A DNA stretch of 64,000 bases from Ciceribacter sichuanensis (GTDB lineage Bacteria > Pseudomonadota > Alphaproteobacteria > Rhizobiales > Rhizobiaceae), in the NCBI RefSeq assembly GCF_024055605.1, contig NZ_JAMXLX010000001.1, forward strand, positions 62,001 through 126,000. Reading direction: 5' to 3'. The stretch's first letter is position 1. Each line of letters begins with the position of its first letter. The notes under the pieces were generated by a model, which saw only the letters and a program-made list of their open reading frames with translations, was not told the DNA's origin and did no database searches. The position numbers were made by a program, and so were the translations under genes. Positions 49,175 through 57,440 of the stretch are shown here, piece after piece.

Positions 49175-51048
49175 GCGCGGTCCCGAAGATCGGCCTGGCT
49201 ACTGACAGGAAGGGTGTCCCGGACGGGGCGATGGAGCCGGTGTTCCGTGGCAAGGCCCGGTTCGTCTACCTTCTCGGTATGCTCTGCTGGTTCGGGGCGC
49301 TCGCCAACTTCTGGATCTGGTGGTTCGATCCATCACATGTCATCGGCTGGCTGTCATTTGCCTTGATCACGCTGGTCATGGCCTGGATATCGCTCATCCC
49401 GGCCTATTTCATCCTGATCTTCTTCAATGCGAAGCGCATGCGGCGATCCGTACCTCTGCCAAGCGGTCGCGTCGCCATGGTCGTCACCAAGGTTCCGTCG
49501 GAACCTTTCGAGGTCGTGCGCAAGACGCTTTCCGCCATGCTGTCGCAGCGCGGTCTCGACTTCGACATCTGGCTGGCCGACGAGGATCCCGACGACGAAA
49601 CCAGACGCTGGTGCGGTGAACACGGGATCTTTGTCTCTACACGCAAGGGCGTTGCCGAATATCACCGCGCCGAATGGCCTCGCCGCACGCGCTGCAAGGA
49701 AGGCAATCTCGCCTATTTCTATGATCGTTACGGCTATGACCGCTATGATTTCGTCGCGCAGTTCGATGCCGATCATGTGCCCGATCCGGACTATCTGCAG
49801 GAGGTGATCCGTCCCTTCTCGGATCCGGCGGTGGGTTACGTTTCTGCGCCGAGCATCTGCGACGCCAATGCCGCATCGAGCTGGGCTGCGCGTGGACGGC
49901 TTTATGCCGAAGCGAGCCTGCATGGCGCATTGCAGGTGGGCTACAACAATGGCTGGGCGCCGCTCTGCATCGGCTCGCATTATGCGGTGCGCACGAAGGC
50001 GCTGCGCGAGATCGGCGGCCTCGGCCCGGAACTGGCCGAAGACCATTCGACCACGCTGATGATGAATGCCGGAGGCTGGCGCGGCGTGCATGCGATCGAC
50101 GCGATCGCCCATGGCGACGGGCCGGAAACTTTTGCCGATCTCTGCGTGCAGGAATTCCAGTGGTCGCGCAGCCTCACGACGCTTCTGCTACAGTATTCGG
50201 CACCTCTGGTCCGCAAGCTGCCGCCGCGGCTGAAGTTCCTGTTCATTTTCTCGCAGCTCTGGTATCCGTTGTTTTCCGGCTTCATGGCGCTGATGTTTGC
50301 GATGCCGCTGGTGGCGCTTCTGACTGGCAAGGTCTTCGTCAACGTCAGCTATCCGGATTTCCTCGTCCATTTCGCGCCGGTTTCCCTGGTGCTGATCGGT
50401 CTCGCCATCTTCTGGAGGCGAAGCGGGACCTATCGTCCCCATGATGCCAAGCTGTTCGGCTGGGAAGGTATCGCGTTCATCCTGTTGCGCTGGCCGTGGT
50501 CGCTTGCCGGAACGTTGCTCGCCGTTCGCGACCGCATCACCCGCAGCTTCGTCGATTTCCGCATCACGCCCAAGGGCAAGCAGGAAGTGCGGCTGCTGCC
50601 GGTTCGCATACTCACGCCTTATGCCGTGCTGGCCGGCTTTTCCGCAGCTGCCATGGCGTTCGCCGCGACCGACAGCGCCGCACGCGGCTTCTACATCTTC
50701 GTCTGCATCAATGCCGTGGTCTATGCGATGGCTGCCGGCCTGATCGTCACGCGTCATGCCTTCGAGAACGGTTTTCGCGCGGTATCGCGCTCCGGTGGCG
50801 TCGGGCTCGTGCTGGCGAGTTGCGTGCTTGTGGTCGGCGTCAGCGGTGCTGAACTCGGTCAACATGGTGTCGGCTCGCTTGAGGCTCTGGCCCATGGGCA
50901 GAATGTTTTCAGTGTGACCAAGACCCAGTTCACCGTCGCCGGCGCCGGCTTCGGCGGCAAGACGAAAACGGTGAAATTCCATCTGCGCTGGAACGGTTTC
51001 CGCGCCGCTCAGCCGGAAAGCAGGCATGCAATTGAACCCAATGCGTAG
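49171..51048 (+). CDS. Membrane GT2 polysaccharide synthase (cellulose-synthase-like)
   Basis: The 625-residue product has two N-terminal membrane helices, a cytoplasmic GT2 domain (about 90-330) and five or six C-terminal helices. The processive-synthase residues are visible as DEDPDD, the metal-binding DAD in QFDADHVPDPDYL, and the general base in GPELAEDHS. The acceptor motif, QxxRW in cellulose synthase, reads QEFQWSRS here, with Gln in place of Arg. No PilZ domain is seen. The neighbours suggest a beta-glycan containing galactose or xylose; the polymer is unknown. Confidence 0.88.
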   Translation: MSAVPKIGLATDRKGVPDGAMEPVFRGKARFVYLLGMLCWFGALANFWIWWFDPSHVIGWLSFALITLVMAWISLIPAYFILIFFNAKRMRRSVPLPSGRVAMVVTKVPSEPFEVVRKTLSAMLSQRGLDFDIWLADEDPDDETRRWCGEHGIFVSTRKGVAEYHRAEWPRRTRCKEGNLAYFYDRYGYDRYDFVAQFDADHVPDPDYLQEVIRPFSDPAVGYVSAPSICDANAASSWAARGRLYAEASLHGALQVGYNNGWAPLCIGSHYAVRTKALREIGGLGPELAEDHSTTLMMNAGGWRGVHAIDAIAHGDGPETFADLCVQEFQWSRSLTTLLLQYSAPLVRKLPPRLKFLFIFSQLWYPLFSGFMALMFAMPLVALLTGKVFVNVSYPDFLVHFAPVSLVLIGLAIFWRRSGTYRPHDAKLFGWEGIAFILLRWPWSLAGTLLAVRDRITRSFVDFRITPKGKQEVRLLPVRILTPYAVLAGFSAAAMAFAATDSAARGFYIFVCINAVVYAMAAGLIVTRHAFENGFRAVSRSGGVGLVLASCVLVVGVSGAELGQHGVGSLEALAHGQNVFSVTKTQFTVAGAGFGGKTKTVKFHLRWNGFRAAQPESRHAIEPNA

Positions 51049-51094
51049 CGCAGGGCCGGACCGCTCGTGCGCATTTGTAGAAAGGGAGGGTACA

Positions 51095-51598
51095 ATGAAG
51101 AAATACCTGAGGAACGGCGGCATCACGTGCCTGGCGCTCGCCCTGTTCTTGCCGGCAGCCGCCTTTGCCACCAGCGCCACGTCGCAGAAGAAGGTCGAGC
51201 CGTTGAGCGCGGCCGAGCTGACTGCGATCTACAGCGGCAAGACCTGGGTGTGGGGCACGGGCGGAGGCCGCTTCGACACCAAGGGACGCCGTTTCGTCGC
51301 CTATACCGACGAGAAGGGCAAGGCGTCCCTCGGCGAGGGCAGGTGGGCCGTCGATAACAACGGCAAGCTCTGCATCTTTGCCAAATGGACGGCAAGTAAC
51401 GGTGCCGGTCGGGCGGCCACCTGTTTCGGCCACGTCAAGGTAGGCGACACGATCTACCAGCGTCGCCACCCCTTTGGTCACTGGTATGTATTCCGCCATG
51501 CATCGCCAAGAACCAGCGACGAGTTCCGCAGGCTGATTGCAGCCGACACGATCAGCCGCCGCGCGTTCGATCTCAAGAAAAACCTGGCGGCAAATTGA
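51095..51598 (+). CDS. DUF995-family exported protein
   Basis: The 167-residue product has a signal peptide (cut near AAAFATSA) and the DUF995 pattern: LSAAELTAIYSGKTWVWGTGGGRF, GEGRWAVDNNGKLCIFAKW and the closing HWYVFRH. DUF995 is almost confined to Rhizobiales and has no known function. GGGAGGG precedes the ATG at 51095. It lies 46 bases behind the synthase and 19 bases ahead of the hydrolase, so a periplasmic role in polymer export or binding is a reasonable guess. Confidence 0.85.
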   Translation: MKKYLRNGGITCLALALFLPAAAFATSATSQKKVEPLSAAELTAIYSGKTWVWGTGGGRFDTKGRRFVAYTDEKGKASLGEGRWAVDNNGKLCIFAKWTASNGAGRAATCFGHVKVGDTIYQRRHPFGHWYVFRHASPRTSDEFRRLIAADTISRRAFDLKKNLAAN

Positions 51599-51617
51599 AG
51601 AGGGAAGGAGGAATGCG

Positions 51618-52577
51618 ATGAAAAACATAAAGAGAAGAACCCTGCTGACAACGGCGGTCACGTCGTTGGTCGTCGCCGGTTCCTATCCGCTGACGCGGGC
51701 GCAGGGTGTTGGCGGCCTCGCCAATTCAACAGCCCAGACCATTCGGGACAAGAGGCCCGTCGTCCACGATGGCGGTATCCGCTTCGGCGCCTATGATCCA
51801 CACGGGGATTTCGCAAGTCAGCAGAACGTCTCGACGGAAGGGCTCTTCCTGCCGTGGGAAGACGTCGATCTCGACTCGCTGAAGCTTGCCGATACCTATG
51901 CGCAGGAAAGGAACCGCAACCTGCTGATTACCATCGAACCCTGGTCATGGGACGTGGGATGGCGCCTCACCTCGGGCCAGCTGCGGCAAAAGGTGATGCG
52001 CGGTGACTATGACGTCAACATGCGCACCATCGCAGCGTTGATCGGCCAGATGAAGAGCCCGGTCATCGTGCGCTGGGGCCAGGAAATGGAAGATACTTCG
52101 GGTCGCTTTTCATGGGCCGGGTGGGCGCCGCAGGATTACATCACCGCTTACAGGCGGATGATGGACATCCTGCGGCAGGAGGCCCCGAAGGCGGAGCGCA
52201 TGTGGTCGCCGAAGGGACTGCCGAACCTCACGGCCTACTATCCAGGCGACAACTATGTCGATCAGGTAGGCCTCTCTGTCTTCGGCCTTGAGGGATATGA
52301 CGAGCGCGCCTATGGCGCGCCGCGCAACTTCCCGCAGAGCCTGAAGCAGGGATACGATCTGGTCGAAGGCTACGGCAAACCGGTCTGGGTCGCCGAATTC
52401 GGCTACGAAGGAAGCGATGGCTACATCACCCCCTGGATGCAGGAGGCCACGCTGAAACGGGATGAATTCCCTGAACTCGTCGAAGTCGTCTACTTCAACG
52501 ACCGTGACGTGCACGCATGGCCCTTCAACCTCGGCCGGCCCGACTGGCGCGTGGTCCGGGGTCAGGCGACCAACTGA
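51618..52577 (+). CDS. Exported GH26-like glycoside hydrolase
   Basis: The 319-residue product starts with KRRTLL and a hydrophobic stretch (Sec or Tat export). The barrel carries GH26-like features: the acid/base Glu in VIVRWGQEMEDTSG followed by WAPQDYITAYRRMMDILR, and the nucleophile Glu in KPVWVAEFGYEGS. GH26 enzymes are beta-mannanases, beta-1,3-xylanases or mixed-linkage glucanases. Placed last in a synthase operon it resembles BcsZ in cellulose operons: a hydrolase that trims or releases the polymer during export. GGAGG precedes the ATG at 51618. Confidence 0.83.
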   Translation: MKNIKRRTLLTTAVTSLVVAGSYPLTRAQGVGGLANSTAQTIRDKRPVVHDGGIRFGAYDPHGDFASQQNVSTEGLFLPWEDVDLDSLKLADTYAQERNRNLLITIEPWSWDVGWRLTSGQLRQKVMRGDYDVNMRTIAALIGQMKSPVIVRWGQEMEDTSGRFSWAGWAPQDYITAYRRMMDILRQEAPKAERMWSPKGLPNLTAYYPGDNYVDQVGLSVFGLEGYDERAYGAPRNFPQSLKQGYDLVEGYGKPVWVAEFGYEGSDGYITPWMQEATLKRDEFPELVEVVYFNDRDVHAWPFNLGRPDWRVVRGQATN

Positions 52578-52627
52578 CCGAAAAACGCTCTCTGCTTGCC
52601 GTCGGGGGAAATGAGGGGCGGTGAGTA

Positions 52628-52670
52628 AGGCCGGAGCAACTTTATCGATTGCTCCGGCCTGTTTGTGTTT
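52628..52670 (+). terminator. Rho-independent terminator of the polysaccharide operon
   Basis: AGGCCGGAGCAA and TTGCTCCGGCCT form a 12-base-pair stem with a 9-base loop, followed by a T-rich tail (GTTTGTGTTT). It lies 50 bases after the stop of the hydrolase gene. Confidence 0.87.
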
Positions 52671-52925
52671 ATCGCCAAGGTCTGACCTCCTCCCCGGCAT
52701 GGTGCAAGCCTGCGGCATACTGGGACGGTCATCCCGCAAATGTGTGGGGGGGGCTGATTGGCAAACTGCTGATGTTTAGGTTCCAGCAGTACTACAGCTT
52801 CAAACGCTGCCCATGCGTCACGCGGGTGAGGAGCGCTTGGGGAGGCGTGAAGCGGATGGCATTCATATCGACGCGCTAGCAGGCTGAACGAGCGGGGGCC
52901 AGATACCGACGAAATCCGCGGCGTT
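52671..52925. other. Non-coding space between convergent units
   Basis: Together with the terminator this fills 348 bases between the hydrolase gene and the convergent ClpP-like gene. A 76-codon plus-strand frame (52649-52879) has no ribosome site or recognisable sequence. I see no other feature. Confidence 0.5.
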
Positions 52926-54110
52926 TCAACGGCGGCAGCAGACCTCGTTTACGTAGGTGTTCCCAACAGTCACGAAGGCATCGTCAGGAACAAGCGACCG
53001 CTCTTTCAGGCCTCTTAGCAGTTGCGTGGCTTTATCGACCGGCAACGTGTCTTCAAGGGCGATGGCATACCATTTGTTCGTCGCCAGGAAAGCAACGAGT
53101 GGAAGCTGGGAGGCCTTCACATAGCTCTGTGCTTCTTCGAAATTGTCGAAGCTCTTCACTTGAATGAACCGGTCACCGAACGGCTTTTGGATGAACTGGT
53201 CCACCCGAACCCAATTGTGGTGGAGGTAACCCGTCCTCCCTTTTACCTTGACCCGATACCAGCGCTCACCGACTCCCACGATCTCGACGGGTTCTCCGTT
53301 GCTGATGGCCATGATCTTTGCAGAAGATTGGTCTTCGGCAGCGCGCAGGAATTCTTTGCCTTTCGGAACTCTCAGGGCCCCGCTGGTGGCGAGAGGGATG
53401 GTAAAGCGAGCATCATCCGCTGCGATCCTGTAATCGGGAAGCGCTGCACCTGCCGTGGTTGGCTGATTGGGTACGCTTGGACTTGGAGGCTCTGCTGACA
53501 GCGAAGTCTGAGGGGCGCTCACCTCGCCCGTAGTCACGCGATACTGCGCCATCTCGCTCTTCGACAGATACCGCATGTCGTCCCGCTCATATCGCAAGGA
53601 TAACTGCAACAGCCCGGGGTCTACGCCCATCTCGGTCAAATAGGCGATGGTCTCGGCAGTTTGGTGCTGGATGTAGGAGACGGCGTCATCGACGGAGATG
53701 CCGGAAACGTCGGAGAATGAGGACTTGTGGACGCCTATGGAACCGGTTTCGGCGTAGCGCGACACTCCGCCCATGAAGGCCAGGGCACATGCGGAAACAC
53801 ATTCGAGAGAACGGGGCTGAAGCGTGGAAAGACCGAGCGACCGAATCAAACGCCCAAGCTCGATTGCCTTGGAAGGATTTCCACCGGGTGACTTGAACAC
53901 AACGGTCGAACCTTTGCCGCCCAGCCTCTGAACCGCCTGAACAAATGTCGTCAGATTGTCGGATGGCTCGAACACACCGGAGACGAGAATGTAAGATGTC
54001 GTTTGATCGATGTCCTCGACCGAAACAGTTATCGCCCAACTCGGCTGACAGACTGAAATGAGCCCGACAGCACCCAACAACATGTGAACGAAATACACTC
54101 GATCCCCCAT
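52926..54110 (-). CDS. Periplasmic ClpP-like protein with SH3 and SPOR-like domains
   Basis: The 394-residue product has a signal peptide (cut near QPSWAITV). Residues ~35-190 form a ClpP/crotonase-like domain as in COG3904: FKSPGGNPSKAIELGRLI, a Ser in CVSACALAFMGG and a His in GSIGVHKSSF fit the Ser-His of a serine peptidase. A Pro-rich linker leads to an SH3b domain (~243-305: ALRVPKGKEFL, RWYRVKVKGRTGYLHHNWV). The C-terminus (~313-385: RFIQVKSFDNFEEAQSYVK, WYAIALEDTL) resembles a SPOR domain. Both extra domains suggest peptidoglycan binding. No operon partner is near. Confidence 0.75.
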   Translation of the reverse strand: MGDRVYFVHMLLGAVGLISVCQPSWAITVSVEDIDQTTSYILVSGVFEPSDNLTTFVQAVQRLGGKGSTVVFKSPGGNPSKAIELGRLIRSLGLSTLQPRSLECVSACALAFMGGVSRYAETGSIGVHKSSFSDVSGISVDDAVSYIQHQTAETIAYLTEMGVDPGLLQLSLRYERDDMRYLSKSEMAQYRVTTGEVSAPQTSLSAEPPSPSVPNQPTTAGAALPDYRIAADDARFTIPLATSGALRVPKGKEFLRAAEDQSSAKIMAISNGEPVEIVGVGERWYRVKVKGRTGYLHHNWVRVDQFIQKPFGDRFIQVKSFDNFEEAQSYVKASQLPLVAFLATNKWYAIALEDTLPVDKATQLLRGLKERSLVPDDAFVTVGNTYVNEVCCRR

Positions 54111-54361
54111 CTGCCTTGGGTTGCAGTGTACCCAAGCAGCTGTTGCTGGGTCAATCTGCGAGCGCAGCGTACGTTCCTGTCGTCAGGGCAAGCGCCCGGT
54201 AAAGAGCATATGCACGAAGCGGTCTGCTTTCCCTCGCGCCGCCAACGCTGTAGGATCAGCAACTGAAGGAGAAATTTTTTACGGACAGAGTACATTCAGC
54301 GGTACTATTTGAGGTACGCAGCGCCTGCTAACCATCTGATTTTTGATGCTAATAGGAGAAT

Positions 54362-54435
54362 TGGCTGGGGAACCTGGATTCGAACCAAGATCGACGGAGT
54401 CAGAGTCCGCTGTTCTACCATTGAACTATTCCCCA
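54362..54435 (-). tRNA. tRNA-Gln (CUG)
   Basis: The 74-base sequence folds as a tRNA: acceptor arms TGGGGAA/TTCCCCA, D arm AGTTCAATGGTAGAACA, anticodon arm GCGGA-CTCTGAC-TCCGT with anticodon CTG, T arm with TTGGTTCGAATCCAG, discriminator G, and an encoded CCA end. It lies alone between the ClpP-like gene and ppx. Confidence 0.95.
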
Positions 54436-54662
54436 ACGGAGCGAAGCGCCTTGGGCGTCCGTCGGTGAGCGGGCTTATAACCAAAAAGATTGCGGCTTGC
54501 AAATACCCGTTTTGAAAAAACTTTGCAAAAAAATAACACCGTCGGTGACGGTGAGGGCAAGGTGTTCGAAACAGTAGTAAAAACAGTTTGGCTAATAGGC
54601 CGCTCGCTGATATCATTTTGCCAACGAAAATCGAAAAGGCGCCTGCAGCATGACTTCGGCTA

Positions 54663-56285
54663 ATGTCGGAGCCTTTGCGCGGCGCGATGGGCAAGACAGT
54701 GACAGACCCCGATCGCGGCCAGAGGCCGCCAAACGAGGGGGCGTCGACGGGTAAGCGCAAAGGTGGGGGATCCCGCCGGCGCGGCAAGGCCAAGAGGGGT
54801 GCAGCGCCGCAGGCGGGTGCTGTCTCTCAGGCTTTGGAGCATGCTGCGAATCAGGCGGCTGCTACGCGACGTTCCGATATCGACGCGACCGATGGCCCAG
54901 TCCGCAAGCGCAAGAAGCGTCGGCGAAATCGTTCGGGCCATAAGGGTTCCGAGGCGATTGCAGCGCAAGCGGTCGAGAAGGCTACTTCCGACAAGATCAT
55001 GACGAATGATGCACCCGCTGCCGATGGCCGCGCGGGCAAGAAGCGCCGTCGAAGCCGCAACCGTCGTGGTACGCATGTGCGTCCGCTGGCACCTGCCGGT
55101 GCCCAGCCACAAGCCGCATCCACACGGCAGGCGACGCCGGAAACGGCACCTGCCCAACCTCATCATCATCCCCGTCCGCATCACTCCGCCGATCACCACC
55201 ACCACGGTGGCCGCCGCAATCCGCAACACCAGGCGGAGCGGGCGAGGGGAGCGTCGGGCCATGAGCAATGGCCGGATGATCTCTATGCCGCGCTTGATCT
55301 CGGCACCAACAATTGCCGCCTGTTGATCGCTCAGCCGACGCGTCCGGGTCAGTTTCGCGTCGTCGATGCCTTCTCACGGATTGTCCGCCTGGGGGAAGGG
55401 CTTGCGGCCAATGGCCGACTTTCCGCGGAAGCGATGGACCGGGCCGTCGAGGCGTTGCGCGTCTGCGCCGGAAAGCTTGCCGGCCGCCAGATCAGGCGGA
55501 TGCGGCTCATCGCGACCGAGGCCTGCCGTGCGGCGGAGAACGGCGAGGAGTTTCTGGCGCGCGTCACGGTCGAAACGGGGCTGGAACTCGAAATCATCAA
55601 TCGCGAGACGGAAGCGCGTCTTGCCGTATCCGGCTGCTCCTCGTTGGTTGGACGCGAGGCGCGTTCGGTGGTGCTCTTCGATATCGGTGGGGGCTCGTCT
55701 GAGATCGCGGTCATTCGCATCGGTGAGAATCGTTCGAGCCGTCTGGCCAATCATATCACCCACTGGACATCGCTGCCCGTCGGCGTGGTTACCCTGTCGG
55801 AGCGCCATGGCGGCAAGGATGTCACGCCTGTCGTCTTCGAGGCGATGATACAGGAAGTGCAGGGCATGCTGGAGCGGTTCGACTGCCCGCCGGCGTTCGG
55901 CTCGAATGCGGGTGACGATGGTTTCCATTTGATCGGCACGTCCGGAACGGTGACGACGCTTGCCGGCGTCCATCTCGATCTTCCCCGTTACGACCGCCGC
56001 AAGGTGGATGGTCTGTGGCTTTCGGATGCCGAGGTTTCGGCCATGCAGGCAAAGCTTTTGTCATGGGACTATGCGGGACGCGCCGCCAACCCGTGCATTG
56101 GCCCGGACCGTGCCGATCTGGTGCTGGCCGGCTGCGCCATTCTGGAGGCGATCCGCCGTCGCTGGCCATCGAGCCGCATGCGCGTTGCCGACCGGGGCTT
56201 GAGGGAAGGACTGCTGACAGACATGATGGCCGATGACGGAGTGTGGCGGCGAGGCCGTCCGCGCCGGCCCCATAAGGAGCGCTGA
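54663..56285 (+). CDS. ppx: Ppx/GppA phosphatase with long basic His-rich N-terminal extension
   Basis: The 540-residue product has a catalytic part from about residue 205 on, with the actin-like phosphate motifs [28 protein letters not shown] and [15 protein letters not shown]. This family hydrolyses polyphosphate or pppGpp. Residues 1-204 are unusual: basic patches ([20 protein letters not shown]), Ala/Pro linkers and a His cluster ([15 protein letters not shown]). The catalytic part alone (~335 residues) is also short of the C-terminal HD domain of E. coli Ppx. The start is uncertain; ATG at 54663 or 54687. rlmE follows after 4 bases. Confidence 0.87.
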   Translation: MSEPLRGAMGKTVTDPDRGQRPPNEGASTGKRKGGGSRRRGKAKRGAAPQAGAVSQALEHAANQAAATRRSDIDATDGPVRKRKKRRRNRSGHKGSEAIAAQAVEKATSDKIMTNDAPAADGRAGKKRRRSRNRRGTHVRPLAPAGAQPQAASTRQATPETAPAQPHHHPRPHHSADHHHHGGRRNPQHQAERARGASGHEQWPDDLYAALDLGTNNCRLLIAQPTRPGQFRVVDAFSRIVRLGEGLAANGRLSAEAMDRAVEALRVCAGKLAGRQIRRMRLIATEACRAAENGEEFLARVTVETGLELEIINRETEARLAVSGCSSLVGREARSVVLFDIGGGSSEIAVIRIGENRSSRLANHITHWTSLPVGVVTLSERHGGKDVTPVVFEAMIQEVQGMLERFDCPPAFGSNAGDDGFHLIGTSGTVTTLAGVHLDLPRYDRRKVDGLWLSDAEVSAMQAKLLSWDYAGRAANPCIGPDRADLVLAGCAILEAIRRRWPSSRMRVADRGLREGLLTDMMADDGVWRRGRPRRPHKER

Positions 56286-56289
56286 CGCA

Positions 56290-57033
56290 ATGACCAAACC
56301 ACCCGTGGGCGGCAACCGTACTGGCCGCAAGCTCGGCCAGAAGGTCAAGAAGGGCAAGCTCAAGGCCTCGTCCCGCCGCTGGCTCGAACGCCATATCAAC
56401 GATCCCTATGTGCAGCGGGCAAAGCTCGAGGGTTACCGCGCCCGCGCGGCCTTCAAGCTGCTGGAAATCGACGAGAAGCATCAGATCCTCAAGGGCGCGA
56501 AGCGTATCATCGATCTGGGTGCCGCTCCCGGAAGCTGGTCGCAGATCGCCGCCAATGTCACTGGCTCGACCGATGAGGACATCCGCGTCGCCGCGATCGA
56601 TTTCCTCGAAATGGCGCCCCTTCCGGGCGTCAAGGTTCTGCAGCTCGACTTCCTCGATCCGGAAGCGCCGGCGCAGCTTATCGAAGCGGTTGGCGGCACG
56701 CCGGATCTCGTGATTTCGGACATGGCGGCTCCTACCACTGGACACCAGAAGACGGACCACCTGCGCACCATGCATCTCTGCGAGGTTGCGGCCCATTTCG
56801 CCGTCGAGGTTCTGGCGGAAGGCGGCCATTTCCTCGCCAAGACCTTCCAGGGCGGCACGGAAAAGGAGCTGCTCACCATGCTGAAGCAGAATTTCCGTCA
56901 GGTCGTCCATGTCAAACCGGGGTCGTCACGCGCCGAGTCGGTGGAAATGTTCCTGCTGGCCAAGGGCTTCAAGGGGCGTCGCGCTTCCGAACCGCATGAT
57001 GCGGAAGGCGAGACGGCCGAAGCCGACGAATGA
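56290..57033 (+). CDS. rlmE: 23S rRNA 2'-O-methyltransferase RlmE (FtsJ/RrmJ)
   Basis: The 247-residue product is an RlmE methyltransferase that modifies U2552 of 23S rRNA on the 50S subunit. The SAM motif [15 protein letters not shown] and the K-D-K-E tetrad region are visible ([35 protein letters not shown], and [13 protein letters not shown]). A basic N-terminal tail of about 45 residues is usual in alphaproteobacteria. It is 4 bases behind ppx; this pair is a familiar Rhizobiales arrangement. Confidence 0.96.
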   Translation: MTKPPVGGNRTGRKLGQKVKKGKLKASSRRWLERHINDPYVQRAKLEGYRARAAFKLLEIDEKHQILKGAKRIIDLGAAPGSWSQIAANVTGSTDEDIRVAAIDFLEMAPLPGVKVLQLDFLDPEAPAQLIEAVGGTPDLVISDMAAPTTGHQKTDHLRTMHLCEVAAHFAVEVLAEGGHFLAKTFQGGTEKELLTMLKQNFRQVVHVKPGSSRAESVEMFLLAKGFKGRRASEPHDAEGETAEADE

Positions 57034-57042
57034 TCTGCCGCC

Positions 57043-57426
57043 ATGCTGCTTTACGTCACACTCGGTACCAATAACCTCTCCCGCGCCATTCCCTTCTACG
57101 ATGCCGCACTCGCTCCGCTCGGCCTGAAGCGTCAGCGGACGGACGAGGTGGAGGCGGGGTACGGGGCGGATGACGATGTGCGCTGCCGTCTCTGGGTGAC
57201 AAAACCCTTCGACCAAAAGCCCGCGACCCGTGGCAACGGCTCCATGGTCGCGCTGGAAGCGGTGACCCGTGCGGCGGTCGATGCGTTTTATGCGGCTGCC
57301 TTGGCCAATGGCGGCACGGATGACGGCCCGCCGGGTCTCAGGCCCTTTCATGCGCATTTCTACGCCGCTTATGTACGCGATCCCGACGGCAACAAGCTCT
57401 CCGCCGTCTGCGAACGGCCGGAATAA
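57043..57426 (+). CDS. VOC-family (glyoxalase-like) protein
   Basis: The 127-residue product has the single vicinal-oxygen-chelate domain layout: LLYVTLGTNNLSRAIPFYDAALAPLGLKR at the start and HAHFYAAYVRDPDGNKLSAVCE at the end, with candidate metal ligands His/Glu in these blocks. It is 9 bases behind rlmE and likely co-transcribed. The substrate is unknown; such proteins include glyoxalases, lactoylglutathione lyases and antibiotic-binding proteins. Confidence 0.85.
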   Translation: MLLYVTLGTNNLSRAIPFYDAALAPLGLKRQRTDEVEAGYGADDDVRCRLWVTKPFDQKPATRGNGSMVALEAVTRAAVDAFYAAALANGGTDDGPPGLRPFHAHFYAAYVRDPDGNKLSAVCERPE

Positions 57427-57440
57427 TCCGGTCTTAAACC

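Noticed and set aside
52649-52879. 76-codon frame behind the polysaccharide operon
   Set aside because: It starts inside the terminator region, lacks a ribosome site and shows no family sequence.
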